Below, in pieces: positions 26,396-35,577 of a stretch of DNA of 64,000 nucleotides. Numbering within the stretch: position 1 is the stretch's first letter; each line of letters opens with the position of its first letter. Below the pieces are notes generated by a model. That model did no database searches. It was not told the origin of the DNA and saw nothing but the letters and a program-made list of their open reading frames with translations. The stretch is from CAJCIS01 sp965276755 (lineage in GTDB: Bacteria; Pseudomonadota; Alphaproteobacteria; Acetobacterales; Acetobacteraceae), in assembly GCA_965276755.1 (NCBI GenBank), contig OZ255625.1, positions 806,001 to 870,000 of the forward strand, written 5' to 3'. The position numbers were made by a program, and so were the translations under genes.

Positions 26396-28492
26396 CTAAG
26401 CGCTCTTGGCCATGATCTCATCGGCAATATTCCGCGGCACAGGATCGTAGTGATGGAACTGCATCGTAAACGATGCCCGCCCCTTCGTCATCGACCGCAA
26501 ATCCGAAATATACCCGAACATCTCCTTCAACGGCACATGCGCACGCACGATCACCGTGCTGCCCGAACTCTCCTGGTTCTGGATCATGCCGCGGCGCCGG
26601 TTCACGTCGCCTACCACATCACCGACGTGATCGTTCGGCGTGGTAATCTCCACGTCCATGATCGGCTCCAGAATAATCGGCCCAGCCTTCTTCATGCCCT
26701 CGCGGAAGCATGCCTTGGACGCGATTTCGAAGGCCAATGCTGACGAATCGACGTCGTGGTACTTGCCGTCCACCAGCGTGTATTTGAAATCCACGGTCTG
26801 GAAGCCCGCGAGCACGCCGGTATCAGCCTGCACGCGAATGCCCTTTTCAACCGCGGGAATATACTCCTTCGGGATTGAGCCGCCCACGACCTTGTTCTCG
26901 AACAGCACGCCCTGGTTACGCTCCTGCGGCGCGAAAATAATCTTGACTTCGGCATACTGACCCGAGCCGCCCGACTGCTTCTTGTGCGTGTAGGTTTCGG
27001 TGTGCGTCTTGGAAATCGTCTCCCGATAGGCCACCTGCGGCGCGCCGATATTGGCGTCCACGCCATACTCGCGGCGCAAGCGGTCAATGATAATTTCCAG
27101 ATGCAGCTCGCCCATGCCTGACAGGATGGTCTGGCCGGTTTCCTGATCCGTCTTCAGGCGCAGGCTGGGATCTTCGCCCGCAAGCTTCTGCAGGCCAAGC
27201 GTCATCTTCTCCACGCCGTCCTTGGTCTTGGGTTCGACGGAGATGTCGATCACAGGCACGGGAAAGGCCATGCGCTCCAGAATCACAGGGTCTTCGCTGC
27301 TGGCCAGCGTATCGCCCGTGCCGGTGTCCTTCAATCCGACAAACGCCGCGATATCACCCGCATGCACTTCCTTGATTTCGGCGCGCTTGTCCGCGTGCAT
27401 CTGGAACATGCGGCCGATGCGCTCGCGGTGATCCTTGGTCGTGTTCTGCACCATGTCGCCCTGCTTGAGCGTGCCGGCATAGACGCGCACGAAGGTCAGT
27501 GTGCCGTATTTGTCATTAATGATCTTGAAGGCGAGCCCCGCGAAAGGCGCGTTCGGATTGGCCGGAATCACGCGACGGTCATCATGCACGTGCTCCTCCT
27601 CGCCCTCTTCGGCGGCAACCTTAATGCCCGGCACATCGATCGGGCTGGGCAAATAGTCGAGCACGGCATCCAGCAGTGGCTGCACGCCCTTGTTCTTGAA
27701 CGCGGTGCCGCACAGCACCGGGCGGAATTCGCCGGAGATCGCGCCCTTCTTGATGCAGGCTTTCAGCGTGGGAACGTCAACATCCCCATTCTCGAAATAC
27801 TGCTCCATCGCATTTGTATCGACAGAGACAGCCGTATCCAGCAGCAATTGCCGGTATTCGGCCGCCTTCTCCTTCATGTCCTCAGGGATTTCCTCATCAT
27901 GGAACTTGGCGCCCAACTCGCCGCCTTCCCAGATGATCGCCTTCATCTCGACCAGATCGACCACACCCAGGAAATTCTCCTCGATGCCGATCGGCAACTG
28001 CAAAGGCAGCGCCACGATATCTAGCTTTTCCTTCAACGTATCGAAGGCACGGTAGAAATCCGCCCCCGTACGATCGAGCTTGTTGATGAAAATGATGCGC
28101 GGCACGTTGTAGCGATCCGCCAGGCGCCAGTTGGTCTCGCTCTGCGGCTGAACGCCGGCAACGCCCTCGATAATGAAAATGGCGCCGTCAAGCACGCGCA
28201 GGGAGCGGTTCACCTCGATGTTGAAATCGATGTGGCCAGGCGTGTCGATGATATTGATGCGATGGTCCTTCCACTCGCACGTCACCGCGGCCGAGGTGAT
28301 CGTAATCCCGCGCTCACGCTCCTGGTCCATGTAATCGGTCGTGGTATTGCCGTCATGCACCTCGCCGATACGATGCGACACGCCCGTGTAATACAAGATC
28401 CGCTCGGTCGTGGTCGTCTTGCCGGCATCTATATGCGCGGTAATGCCGATGTTGCGGATGGCTTGCAGGGACGCGGTCGTAATCGTGGTCAC
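26396..28492 (-). CDS. fusA: Translation elongation factor G
   Basis: A 698-residue GTPase that drives ribosomal translocation. The GTG at 28492 is chosen because GGAGG lies 5 bases upstream and MTTITTASLQAIRNIGITAHIDAGKTTTTERI is the normal beginning. G motifs: AHIDAGKTTTT (G1), RERGITITSAAV (G2), DTPGHIDF (G3), INKLDRTGADF (G4). Domains II-V follow, with GSGQYAEV and GDVVGDVNRRRG in domains IV and V. The gene is not in a str operon (no rpsL, rpsG or tuf beside it), and its switch I reads DYMDQERERG instead of the DWMEQEQERG usual for the main alphaproteobacterial EF-G. It may therefore be a second, divergent EF-G such as the spdEFG1 type; this is inference. It is flanked on both sides by family B repeats. 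Confidence 0.93.
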   Translation of the reverse strand: MTTITTASLQAIRNIGITAHIDAGKTTTTERILYYTGVSHRIGEVHDGNTTTDYMDQERERGITITSAAVTCEWKDHRINIIDTPGHIDFNIEVNRSLRVLDGAIFIIEGVAGVQPQSETNWRLADRYNVPRIIFINKLDRTGADFYRAFDTLKEKLDIVALPLQLPIGIEENFLGVVDLVEMKAIIWEGGELGAKFHDEEIPEDMKEKAAEYRQLLLDTAVSVDTNAMEQYFENGDVDVPTLKACIKKGAISGEFRPVLCGTAFKNKGVQPLLDAVLDYLPSPIDVPGIKVAAEEGEEEHVHDDRRVIPANPNAPFAGLAFKIINDKYGTLTFVRVYAGTLKQGDMVQNTTKDHRERIGRMFQMHADKRAEIKEVHAGDIAAFVGLKDTGTGDTLASSEDPVILERMAFPVPVIDISVEPKTKDGVEKMTLGLQKLAGEDPSLRLKTDQETGQTILSGMGELHLEIIIDRLRREYGVDANIGAPQVAYRETISKTHTETYTHKKQSGGSGQYAEVKIIFAPQERNQGVLFENKVVGGSIPKEYIPAVEKGIRVQADTGVLAGFQTVDFKYTLVDGKYHDVDSSALAFEIASKACFREGMKKAGPIILEPIMDVEITTPNDHVGDVVGDVNRRRGMIQNQESSGSTVIVRAHVPLKEMFGYISDLRSMTKGRASFTMQFHHYDPVPRNIADEIMAKSA

Positions 28493-28616
28493 GGGAACCT
28501 CCATGTCATGAAGGGCGCAACCGAGCTCCCCAAGAAGGTAGCCCGTGCGCCCATCCATGCGCCGGGCGGTCCCGGCGGAATGGCGCGGGACATGCGGCAG
28601 ATTGCGGTATTTTGCA

Positions 28617-28803
28617 AGTGGAAGGCCAGGGGCTCTGCCCCTGGACCCCGCTAAGGACAAGTCCTTAGAACCTGTTTGTCAGGTTCGGGAGGGGGGCCAA
28701 CTCGCGTGTGGCGACGAGGTATGTGGCCCCCCTCCTGAACCCAACAAATGGGGGTCTGGGGCCTCAGGCCCAAGCGGGTCCAGGGCAGAGCCCTGGCCTT
28801 TCA
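28617..28803. repeat. Family B doublet with nested hairpin, copy B3
   Basis: The arms match B2: CCAGGGGCTCTGCCCCTGG and CTAAGGACAAGTCCTTAG on the left, and TCTGGGGCCTCAGGCCC and CCAGGGCAGAGCCCTGG on the right. In the middle, 28683-28743 form a different long hairpin (GGTTCGGGAGGGGGGCCA pairing with TGGCCCCCCTCCTGAACC) around a loop of about 24 bases. The unit lies between the divergent fusA and DUF1800 genes. Confidence 0.75.
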
Positions 28804-28846
28804 TTTTGCAACACACAGCAACCTGGCCGAGTGCTAAACCCCCGCC

Positions 28847-30169
28847 ATGGACACCAACGCCGCCATCGCCTTCAATCGCTTCGGCCTGGGCCGCCGGCGG
28901 GACGAGCCGGTGCCGACCGACCCCCGCGCCTGGCTCACCGACCAATTGGCAGGCCCCGACACGGCACCCACCCAGGGCATGCTCTCCTCCTCGGACGCAC
29001 TCAGCCTGCTGCGCGCGTTGATCGAGGCCAAGAAAGACGCGCCCATGGTTGATGGCAAGCGCGCCCCGACGGAGGAAGCCCACGCTTTCAACCGTCACAG
29101 CAAGGCCGAGGTCGCGGCGCTGCTCGCCCAGGCCATAACCACGCCGGCCGGCTTTCGCGAGCGCCTGGTGTGGTTCTGGGCCAACCATTTCACCGTCGCC
29201 GCGCGCACCCGCCCGGCCGCGGCCTGCGCCGGACCGTTCGTGCGCGAGGCGATCCGCCCCTACGTCACCGGCCGCTTCTCGGACATGGTGCTGGCTGTGG
29301 AGCGCCACCCGGCCATGATCGCATACCTCGACCAGAACCGCTCGATGGGCGAGCATAGCGAGCTGGGCGAACGCCGCCACAAGGGCCTGAACGAGAACCT
29401 GGCGCGCGAGTGCTTAGAGCTGCACACGATAACCCCCGCCGCTGGCTACACGCAGGCCGACGTCACCGCCTTTGCCCGCATCCTGACCGGCAGCATGATC
29501 GACATGGCCCACGAGCCGCACGGCTTTCGCTACGTTGCCGCGGCGCACGAGCCTGGGCAGCAGGTCGTGCTCGGGCGCACCTGGCCGGAGGGCGAGGAAG
29601 GCCAGGTCGCAATCCTGGCTTGGCTCGCCGACCACCCGGCGACGCAGCACCACCTGGCCGTCAAGCTGGTGCGCCATTTCGTAGCAGATGACCCCAAGCC
29701 CGCCGATGTCGCGCATATCGAGGGCGTGCTGCGAAACACAAGCGGCGATCTGGGCGCCGCTTCGCGCGCGCTGATTGGCCTGCCGAACGCCTGGGTGCCG
29801 CTGACCAAGCTGCGCACGCCGCAAGACTATGTGGTGGCCGCCATGCGCGCCGTCGGCGCCCGGCCGGAGATGGAGCCGCAACTGCCCGAGGCCGTCCGCG
29901 GGCTTGGCCAGCCGGTGTTCGGCGCGCCCTTCCCGATCGGCTGGCCAGACCGGGCGGCCGACTGGCTGGGGCCGGAGCAACTGCTGCAGCGGGTCGATTT
30001 CGCCTATCAATTCGCCGCGCGCGTGACTGACCAGGAGCCGGCGGTGCTGGCCGAGAATACACTGGGACCGTTGCTGGGAGCGGAAACGCTGAGCGAAATC
30101 AGGCGCGCCGGATCGCGCCAGGATGGGCTGACGTTGCTGCTCTCCTCTCCCGAATTTCAAAGGCGCTGA
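28847..30169 (+). CDS. DUF1800 family protein
   Basis: A 440-residue protein of the DUF1800 family, usually found beside DUF1501 as here. Signatures: AAIAFNRFGLGRRRDE at the N-terminus, LVWFWANHFTVA (about 105-116), NENLARECLELHTITPAAGYTQADVTAFARILTG (about 182-215), and HHLAVKLVRHFVADDPKP (about 265-282). The function is unknown; the DUF1800-DUF1501 pair is often suggested to act on exported or surface material. There is no signal peptide at the ATG 28847; the N-terminus goes directly into the domain. It is followed after 4 bases by the DUF1501 gene, so they are certainly co-transcribed. Confidence 0.88.
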   Translation: MDTNAAIAFNRFGLGRRRDEPVPTDPRAWLTDQLAGPDTAPTQGMLSSSDALSLLRALIEAKKDAPMVDGKRAPTEEAHAFNRHSKAEVAALLAQAITTPAGFRERLVWFWANHFTVAARTRPAAACAGPFVREAIRPYVTGRFSDMVLAVERHPAMIAYLDQNRSMGEHSELGERRHKGLNENLARECLELHTITPAAGYTQADVTAFARILTGSMIDMAHEPHGFRYVAAAHEPGQQVVLGRTWPEGEEGQVAILAWLADHPATQHHLAVKLVRHFVADDPKPADVAHIEGVLRNTSGDLGAASRALIGLPNAWVPLTKLRTPQDYVVAAMRAVGARPEMEPQLPEAVRGLGQPVFGAPFPIGWPDRAADWLGPEQLLQRVDFAYQFAARVTDQEPAVLAENTLGPLLGAETLSEIRRAGSRQDGLTLLLSSPEFQRR

Positions 30170-30173
30170 GACG

Positions 30174-31352
30174 ATGAACCAGATTATGCTGACGCGGCGT
30201 TCGGCGCTGCTCGGGCTGACCGCCGCTTTCACGCTGGGCCGTGTGTCCCTCGCGCTTGGCGCGGCGCCGACGGAAAATCGCTTCGTCGTCATTCTTCTCC
30301 GTGGCGCGCTCGACGGCATGTCTGCCGTGCAGCCCTACGGCGACCCAGCTTTCGCGTCCTTGCGTCAGGAATTGGCGCTGGGTGGGCCGGGCACGCCGGA
30401 TGGGGTGCTTGATCTGGGCGGCTTCTATGGCCTGCATCCGTCATTGAAAAACGTGCACGACATGTATGCCGCCGGCCAGGCGACCATTATTCACGCTGTG
30501 GCCGGCCATTATCGCAGCCGCAGCCATTTCGAGGCGCAGGATTACCTGGAATCGGGTGCGGATCAGCGCCTTTCCAGCGGTTGGCTGAACCGGGCAGTCG
30601 CCACGATGCCGGCTCAGCCGGGACAGGACATTGCGCTGACCCTTGGCCTGTCTGCGCCACTGATGCTGCGCGGCCCCGCACCAGTGGAAGCCTGGGCACC
30701 AGAGCATTTCGGCCAAGCGCCAGGCGAGGATTTCTACGCGCGCTTGGCGCGTCTGAGCGCGCATGACGCGATGCTCGGTCCTGTGCTGGCAGAGGGGCTG
30801 AAGCAACGCGGCATTTCTCCGGACATGGCCAATGGCGGGCCCAAGCAGGCCCAAGACATAAAGCTTGCCGCCGCAGCCGGGCAATTGCTGGCGCGCCCGA
30901 ACGGCCCACGCGTGGCCGTGCTGGAAATGGAGGGATGGGACACGCATGCCGCGCAATTGCCGCGGCTGAAAAACCAGCTCAAGCAGCTCGATGATGCGCT
31001 GGGCGCTTTGAAAACGGGGCTAGGGGATGCGTGGGCGCGCAGTGCGGTTCTGGTCGTCACCGAATTTGGCCGCACGGCGCGGATCAACGGCACCAACGGC
31101 ACCGATCATGGCACAGGCGGCGTGGCTTTCGTGCTGGGCGGAGCTGTAGCCGGCGGGCGCGTGCGCGCGGATTGGCCCGGGCTGGGCCGGGGGCGGCTGT
31201 TCGAGGATCGGGATTTGATGCCGAGTGCGGATGTGCGCTCGGTGGCCAAGGGATTGCTGGCTGGACATTTGCACTTGGGGCCGGCGGCGTTGGCGCAGGC
31301 GTTTCCGCAGAGTGGAGATGCGCAGCCTATGGGCGGGTTGCTGCGCACTTAA
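30174..31352 (+). CDS. DUF1501 family Tat-type exported protein
   Basis: A 392-residue DUF1501 protein (sulfatase/alkaline-phosphatase-like fold). The N-terminus MNQIMLTRRSALLGLTAAFTLGRVSLALGA has a twin-arginine motif (TRRSALL) and a hydrophobic core, indicating folded export through Tat. Later blocks are FVVILLRGALDGMSAVQPYGDPAF, IHAVAGHYRSRSHFEAQDYLESG, VLEMEGWDTHAAQLPRLKNQL and VVTEFGRTARINGTNGTDHGTGGVAFVLGG, all typical of the family. The histidines and aspartates in HYRSRSHFEAQD, EGWDTH and TDHGTGG could bind metal. It ends LLRT and is followed by the family A pair A8. It forms a two-gene operon with DUF1800. Confidence 0.9.
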   Translation: MNQIMLTRRSALLGLTAAFTLGRVSLALGAAPTENRFVVILLRGALDGMSAVQPYGDPAFASLRQELALGGPGTPDGVLDLGGFYGLHPSLKNVHDMYAAGQATIIHAVAGHYRSRSHFEAQDYLESGADQRLSSGWLNRAVATMPAQPGQDIALTLGLSAPLMLRGPAPVEAWAPEHFGQAPGEDFYARLARLSAHDAMLGPVLAEGLKQRGISPDMANGGPKQAQDIKLAAAAGQLLARPNGPRVAVLEMEGWDTHAAQLPRLKNQLKQLDDALGALKTGLGDAWARSAVLVVTEFGRTARINGTNGTDHGTGGVAFVLGGAVAGGRVRADWPGLGRGRLFEDRDLMPSADVRSVAKGLLAGHLHLGPAALAQAFPQSGDAQPMGGLLRT

Positions 31353-31361
31353 GAAAAAAGG

Positions 31362-31464
31362 CTGGAGGAGATGTGCCATCCCCCCCCCAGACCCCCCGTC
31401 ATTATTTAAGACGAAGCCCAAAATCGACGGGGGGTCTTGGGGGGGGATGGCACATCTCCCCCAG
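31362..31464. repeat. Family A inverted pair, copies A8a/A8b
   Basis: Copy A8a (31362-31400, minus) and copy A8b (31426-31464, plus) face each other with their GACGGGGGGT tails inward, separated by ATTATTTAAGACGAAGCCC and a few bases. Both have the GATG/CATC head. They lie between the DUF1501 gene and the ABC exporter gene. A whole-unit stem-loop from the two CCCCCCGTC/GACGGGGGG ends is possible. Confidence 0.9.
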
Positions 31465-31579
31465 TTCTTCAATTGCCCAACCACCGCCGCAATTTGCGCC
31501 GGTTTTACGCCACGCTCAGCGCCTAACTCGATGAGGCCGGACGAGCTGTCCGGTGTCTCTCTCGCCGGGTGCCGACACG

Positions 31580-33337
31580 ATGCAAGTCCTCCGTCTTTAT
31601 GGCCGCGTTCTGGGTGAAATCGCCCGCAATCGCGGCATCATGGTGCTGCTGGCCGCAGCCAATCTGCTCGCCGCCGCGCTGCAATTTCTCGACCCCATGC
31701 TGTTCGGCCACGTCATCGCCCTGCTTGGCCAGACCGACGCGCATCCCGCACCCGCGCTGATGGGACAAGGCGCCCGCCTGATCGGAATTTGGGCGGCCAT
31801 TGCAACCGCGGGCATCGGAGTCAATCTGCTGACCGCGTTAGGAGCGGAGCGCCTGGCCCATCACACGCGCCTGGACGCAATCAGCCGCGCCTTCAATCAT
31901 GTGCTGTCCCTGCCGGTGGCTTTTCATAGTGGCGCGCATTCAGGCCGTGTGACGAAGACCATGAACAGTGGCGCGGATACCATCTTCGGCCTGACGCTGA
32001 GCTTCTTTCGCGAAAACCTGGCAACCGCCGTCGCCGTGTTCGTGCTGCTGCCGCTCTCGGCGCTGCTGAACTGGCGCCTGTCCCTTGTGCTGTTCGTGCT
32101 GGTGGCGGTGTTTACCGCCGTGACAAGCATCGTCGTGCGGCGCACGCAATCCGGGCAACGCCTGGCAGAATCTGCCAACAGCGCCATGGCAGCGCGCGCG
32201 CAGGATGCGCTGGGCAATGTCGTGGCCGTGCAATCCTTCGGCCAGCTTGGGGCGGAGTCGCGCGGGTTTGGCGCACTGGTGGAGCAGGTCGTGCGCCACC
32301 AATTTCCGGTGCTGAACTGGTGGGCCGCGGTCAGCGTGCTGACCAGAACGGCGAGCACCATCGCGGTCATGTCCATCGTCATCATCGGCGCGCTGCTGCA
32401 TTTGCGCGGCCTGGCCAGCATTTCGGACGTCGTATCCTTCATGGGTTTTGCTACGCTGCTGATCGCGCGCCTGGATGGGGCCGTGCATTTCACCAGCGGG
32501 CTGTTCATGCGCGCGCCCCTGCTGGCCGATTTCTTCGCGCTGACGGATACGCGCAGCACGGTGCCCGAACGTGAAGATGCCGAGCCCCTGATTGCAAGCC
32601 ACGGCGAAGTGGCCTTCGAGAATGTCAGCTTTGCCTATGCGAACGGACCACGCATCCTCTCGGATGTGTCATTCCTGGCGCGGCCCGGCACGGTGACGGC
32701 GCTGGTCGGGGCCACGGGCGCGGGCAAATCCACGGCGATGAATTTGCTGCAGCGCCTGTCCGATCCAAGCCATGGCGGCATTCTGATCGATGGCCAGGAT
32801 TTGCGCGATGTGACGTTGGACAGCCTGCGCAATGCCGTGGGCGTCGTGTTTCAGGAAAGCCTGCTGTTCAACCGCTCAATTCGCGACAATCTGCTGGTAG
32901 GCAAGCCGGATGCGACAAACGCGGAGCTGGAGGAAGCGTGCCAACTGGCCGAAGCGCACGACTTCATCATGCGCCAGCCTCAGGGCTACGACACGCTGGT
33001 GGGTGAACGCGGAAGCACGTTGTCCGGCGGGCAGCGTCAGCGCCTGGCCATTGCAAGGGCGTTGCTGAAAGATGCGCCGATCCTGATCCTGGATGAGGCG
33101 ACGAGCGCGCTGGATGCGCGCACGGAGGCAAAAGTAACAAAAGCCATGCAAAATCTGATGCGCGGGCGGACGACCTTTGTGATCGCCCATCGCCTGTCCA
33201 CGATTCGCGACGCCGATGACATCCTCGTCTTCGAGCAAGGCCAGATCGTCGAACGCGGTGGCTTTGCCGAACTTGTCTCCGCCGGCGGTGTCTTTGGTAG
33301 TCTCGCAGCCTCGCAACTCACCCCCGCCAATTTGTAA
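31580..33337 (+). CDS. ABC exporter, cyclic-glucan (NdvA/ChvA) type
   Basis: A 585-residue half-transporter with fused membrane and ATPase domains, active as a homodimer in the inner membrane. Six membrane segments span about residues 15-310. The nucleotide-binding domain has GATGAGKST (Walker A, about 377-385), the Q-loop VFQESLLFNRSIRDNLL, the signature LSGGQRQRLAIARALL (about 479-494) and ILILDEATSALD (Walker B, about 499-510), then the H-loop VIAHRLSTI. The N-terminus MQVLRLYGRVLGEIARNRGIM resembles NdvA/ChvA proteins that export cyclic beta-1,2-glucan; no glucan synthase gene is nearby, so the cargo is uncertain. ATG 31580 is preferred to GTG 31553. The last 20 bases overlap the convergent oxidoreductase gene. 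Confidence 0.88.
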   Translation: MQVLRLYGRVLGEIARNRGIMVLLAAANLLAAALQFLDPMLFGHVIALLGQTDAHPAPALMGQGARLIGIWAAIATAGIGVNLLTALGAERLAHHTRLDAISRAFNHVLSLPVAFHSGAHSGRVTKTMNSGADTIFGLTLSFFRENLATAVAVFVLLPLSALLNWRLSLVLFVLVAVFTAVTSIVVRRTQSGQRLAESANSAMAARAQDALGNVVAVQSFGQLGAESRGFGALVEQVVRHQFPVLNWWAAVSVLTRTASTIAVMSIVIIGALLHLRGLASISDVVSFMGFATLLIARLDGAVHFTSGLFMRAPLLADFFALTDTRSTVPEREDAEPLIASHGEVAFENVSFAYANGPRILSDVSFLARPGTVTALVGATGAGKSTAMNLLQRLSDPSHGGILIDGQDLRDVTLDSLRNAVGVVFQESLLFNRSIRDNLLVGKPDATNAELEEACQLAEAHDFIMRQPQGYDTLVGERGSTLSGGQRQRLAIARALLKDAPILILDEATSALDARTEAKVTKAMQNLMRGRTTFVIAHRLSTIRDADDILVFEQGQIVERGGFAELVSAGGVFGSLAASQLTPANL

Positions 33338-34949
33338 AAGTTCTTTGCTTCTTTCTTTCAAGAAAGAAGAACTTCCTTCCTTTTATTATCTCCCTGGCGG
33401 CATTGTATCCCGGCATCCCCGAAACACCGCCGCCAGGATGCGTCCCTGACCCGCACATATAGAGATTACGAATAGGCGATCTGTAAGAAGCATGCCCCAG
33501 CACAGGACGAGAGGCCCAGAGCTGATCGAGCGACATGTTGCCGTGCATGATGTCTCCGCCGGTAAGGCCGAACTTCTCCTCCAGATCGGCGGGTGAGAGG
33601 CTGAGGCGGCCGACGATGGCAGCACGGAAATTCGGGGCGTATTTGTTGACCGTGTCTATCATGAGATCGGCGACTTCCTCGCGCGCGGAAGCCCAATGAC
33701 GGTCCGGCAGTATGGGCGCGACATGCTGGCAGAACAGGCTGGCGACATGGCGGCCAGGCGGCGCCAGCGTGTCGTCCAGCGTGGAAGGGATAAGCATTTC
33801 TATGATGGGCTCGCGTGCCCAGCCGAACGCGCGCGCGTCGTGATAGGCGCGGTCCATATAGGCGAGCGTGGGCCCAATAATGATGCCGCTGGCGTGGTGA
33901 TCGGCTACCGAGCGTTTGGGCAGGCAGGTAAAATCGGGCAATTCGGAGAGGGCGACGTTCATGCGGAACGTGCCTGACGCGTTCTTGTATCCACCTATGC
34001 GGCGCTTGAAGTCGGCATCGAGTTCCGATTGCGGAACCAGGTGCCGGAAGAGAAGCTTCGGATTAAGGTTGGAAACGATGGTGCCCGCGGCTATCTCTTC
34101 GCCGCTTTCCAGCAAAACGCCGCCGGCGCGTTTGTTGTGCACAAGCACTTCGCGCACCGGTGCGTTCAGACGGATATCCACGCCCGCTTGGGTGCAAGCA
34201 CGTGCCATGGCCTGGGTAATGGCGCCCATGCCGCCCATGGCGTGGCCCCAATTGCCTGTCTTGCCATTCACGCCGCCAAAGGTGTGGTGCAGAAGAACGT
34301 AGGCCGAGCCTGGCGTTTCCGGGCTGGCGTAATTGCCTACGATGGAGTCAAACCCGAGCACTGCCTTGATTTCATCGCTCTGAAACCATGCATTCAGCAC
34401 GTCCGCCGCGCTCTTTGTAAACAGGTCGAGCAGATCACGCTGCTGTGGCAAGCCAAGGCGGCGCAGGCTGTTGCCTTGCAGCAGCGTGCGCGGCAATGCG
34501 GCAACGCCATCACCCAAATTGGGCGGAGTTTGCATGGCCATGCGACGGAGCACGTGACCGACCTGGTCCAACATGGCGTAGTAGCGCGGCAACGTATCCG
34601 CGTCGGCTTGCGAAAACTTGGCAAGCTCGGCCTGGCTGTGCGCCAGCGTCGGGCCGAGCTTGAGATAGCGGCCATCCTGTGACGGCAGGAAATTGGCGAT
34701 CGGGCGTTCGACGATACGCAGGCCATGCGCATGCAGGGCCATGTCATCGATGATCCGTGGGTTCAGCAAGCTGACCGTGTAACTTGCGGTCGAGTTGCGA
34801 AAACCAGGGTGAAATTCCTCGGTGACCGCCGCGCCGCCGATCACGCCCCGGCGTTCGAGCACGGTGACCTTGTGGCCGGCGCGAGCGAGATAGAAGGCGC
34901 AGACCAGGCCGTTATGGCCCCCGCCGATGATGAGCGTTTGTCGGGACAT
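33318..34949 (-). CDS. FAD-dependent oxidoreductase, phytoene-desaturase-like
   Basis: A 543-residue flavoprotein. The N-terminal dinucleotide fold is TLIIGGGHNGLVCAFYLARAGHKVTVLERRGVIGGAAVTEE (about 5-45), with the GxGxxG and the downstream ERR for FAD binding. The C-terminal FAD block is RNLYMCGSGTHPGGGVSGMPGYNAAREII (about 494-522). The closest well-known relatives are the PYROXD2/phytoene dehydrogenase-like group of unknown substrate; a true carotenoid role is unlikely without crt genes nearby. The final residues GRKFFFLERKKQRTFTNWRG are encoded by family C repeat C5, so the native protein probably ended near KGR. It overlaps the convergent ABC exporter by 20 bases. Confidence 0.85.
   Translation of the reverse strand: MSRQTLIIGGGHNGLVCAFYLARAGHKVTVLERRGVIGGAAVTEEFHPGFRNSTASYTVSLLNPRIIDDMALHAHGLRIVERPIANFLPSQDGRYLKLGPTLAHSQAELAKFSQADADTLPRYYAMLDQVGHVLRRMAMQTPPNLGDGVAALPRTLLQGNSLRRLGLPQQRDLLDLFTKSAADVLNAWFQSDEIKAVLGFDSIVGNYASPETPGSAYVLLHHTFGGVNGKTGNWGHAMGGMGAITQAMARACTQAGVDIRLNAPVREVLVHNKRAGGVLLESGEEIAAGTIVSNLNPKLLFRHLVPQSELDADFKRRIGGYKNASGTFRMNVALSELPDFTCLPKRSVADHHASGIIIGPTLAYMDRAYHDARAFGWAREPIIEMLIPSTLDDTLAPPGRHVASLFCQHVAPILPDRHWASAREEVADLMIDTVNKYAPNFRAAIVGRLSLSPADLEEKFGLTGGDIMHGNMSLDQLWASRPVLGHASYRSPIRNLYMCGSGTHPGGGVSGMPGYNAAREIIKGRKFFFLERKKQRTFTNWRG
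33338..33382. repeat. Family C palindrome, copy C5
   Basis: AAGTTCTTTGCTTCTTTC and TTCAAGAAAGAAGAACTTCC form an A/T-rich palindrome at the convergent ends of the ABC exporter and the oxidoreductase. It supplies the last codons of the oxidoreductase frame. Confidence 0.7.
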
Positions 34950-34964
34950 CGATTAAATCAACGA

Positions 34965-35394
34965 TCACCAGGAGGAAGGGCACGACCAGATCGGGGTGAT
35001 GCCAGTCTGTCGCATTTGGGTTGCGCCGAGCTTGGCAAAGCCTCGCCAGCAAAGCGTCGTTTCGCCATCATGGTCTGCCGACATGAGCCGAATTTGGGCG
35101 TGCACCTCGCTTGCGTCACTGACGACGCCCGCGGCGATGTCACGCACGATGGCCTCGAGCGTCTCGATCAAGGTAGTTGCGCGATTGGGTTGCCATTTTT
35201 TGTCTCCATCGACGAACTGTGCAGCATGCTGAGTGCCGCCATTCGGTAGCGGCCGTCCAGAAGCCGAGGTAAATTGGCGAGGCACTATGCGGTGCGGCGT
35301 CCAGCACGGCGATCTTCCAAAAATGCAGATCGACACGGGCAATGGCCTCCTTGAGCCTGCGATAGTCAATGGCTGGCCATACAAGACGTTCCAT
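34965..35394 (-). pseudogene. Possible frameshifted small gene, unknown function
   Basis: Two coding-like stretches in different frames on the minus strand could be one broken gene of about 140 codons. The first reads MERLVWPAIDYRRLKEAIARVDL and on to SPIYLGFWTAA (35394 to about 35250). After a shift, the second reads FVDGDKKWQPNRATTLIETLEAIVRDIAAGVVSDASEVHAQIRLMSADHDGETTLCWRGFAKLGATQ and stops at 34965. Each has a normal residue mix with no antisense-type bias. No family is recognised. It could equally be chance open frames beside an insertion sequence. Confidence 0.3.
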
Positions 35395-35577
35395 CGGCAC
35401 CCGCGCGGGGGACAGGCGCTTCGATGAGCCTTCCCGGCGCAGGCTGGGCGATCCTGCGTCAAAGGCCGCGTTGCGCCCGAGGGCTATGGGATCGACGCGG
35501 AAGTGGCGCGACTGGGGGCGCTGGGCCGCCGCCGACCGGCTGCGGACGGCGGACCTCGCGTTTATCGGGCCATATCT
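35395..35577 (+). other. Short coding-like stretch bordering the IS
   Basis: In one plus-strand frame the residues KWRDWGRWAAADRLRTADLAFIGPYLA precede a TAG that lies inside the IS terminal repeat. This may be the 3' end of a truncated gene. No start, ribosome-binding site or family can be given. Confidence 0.25.

Noticed and set aside
33318..34949. Carotenoid desaturase function for the oxidoreductase.
   Set aside because: It is of the phytoene-desaturase-like superfamily, but no crt genes are nearby and the group contains many enzymes of unknown role.
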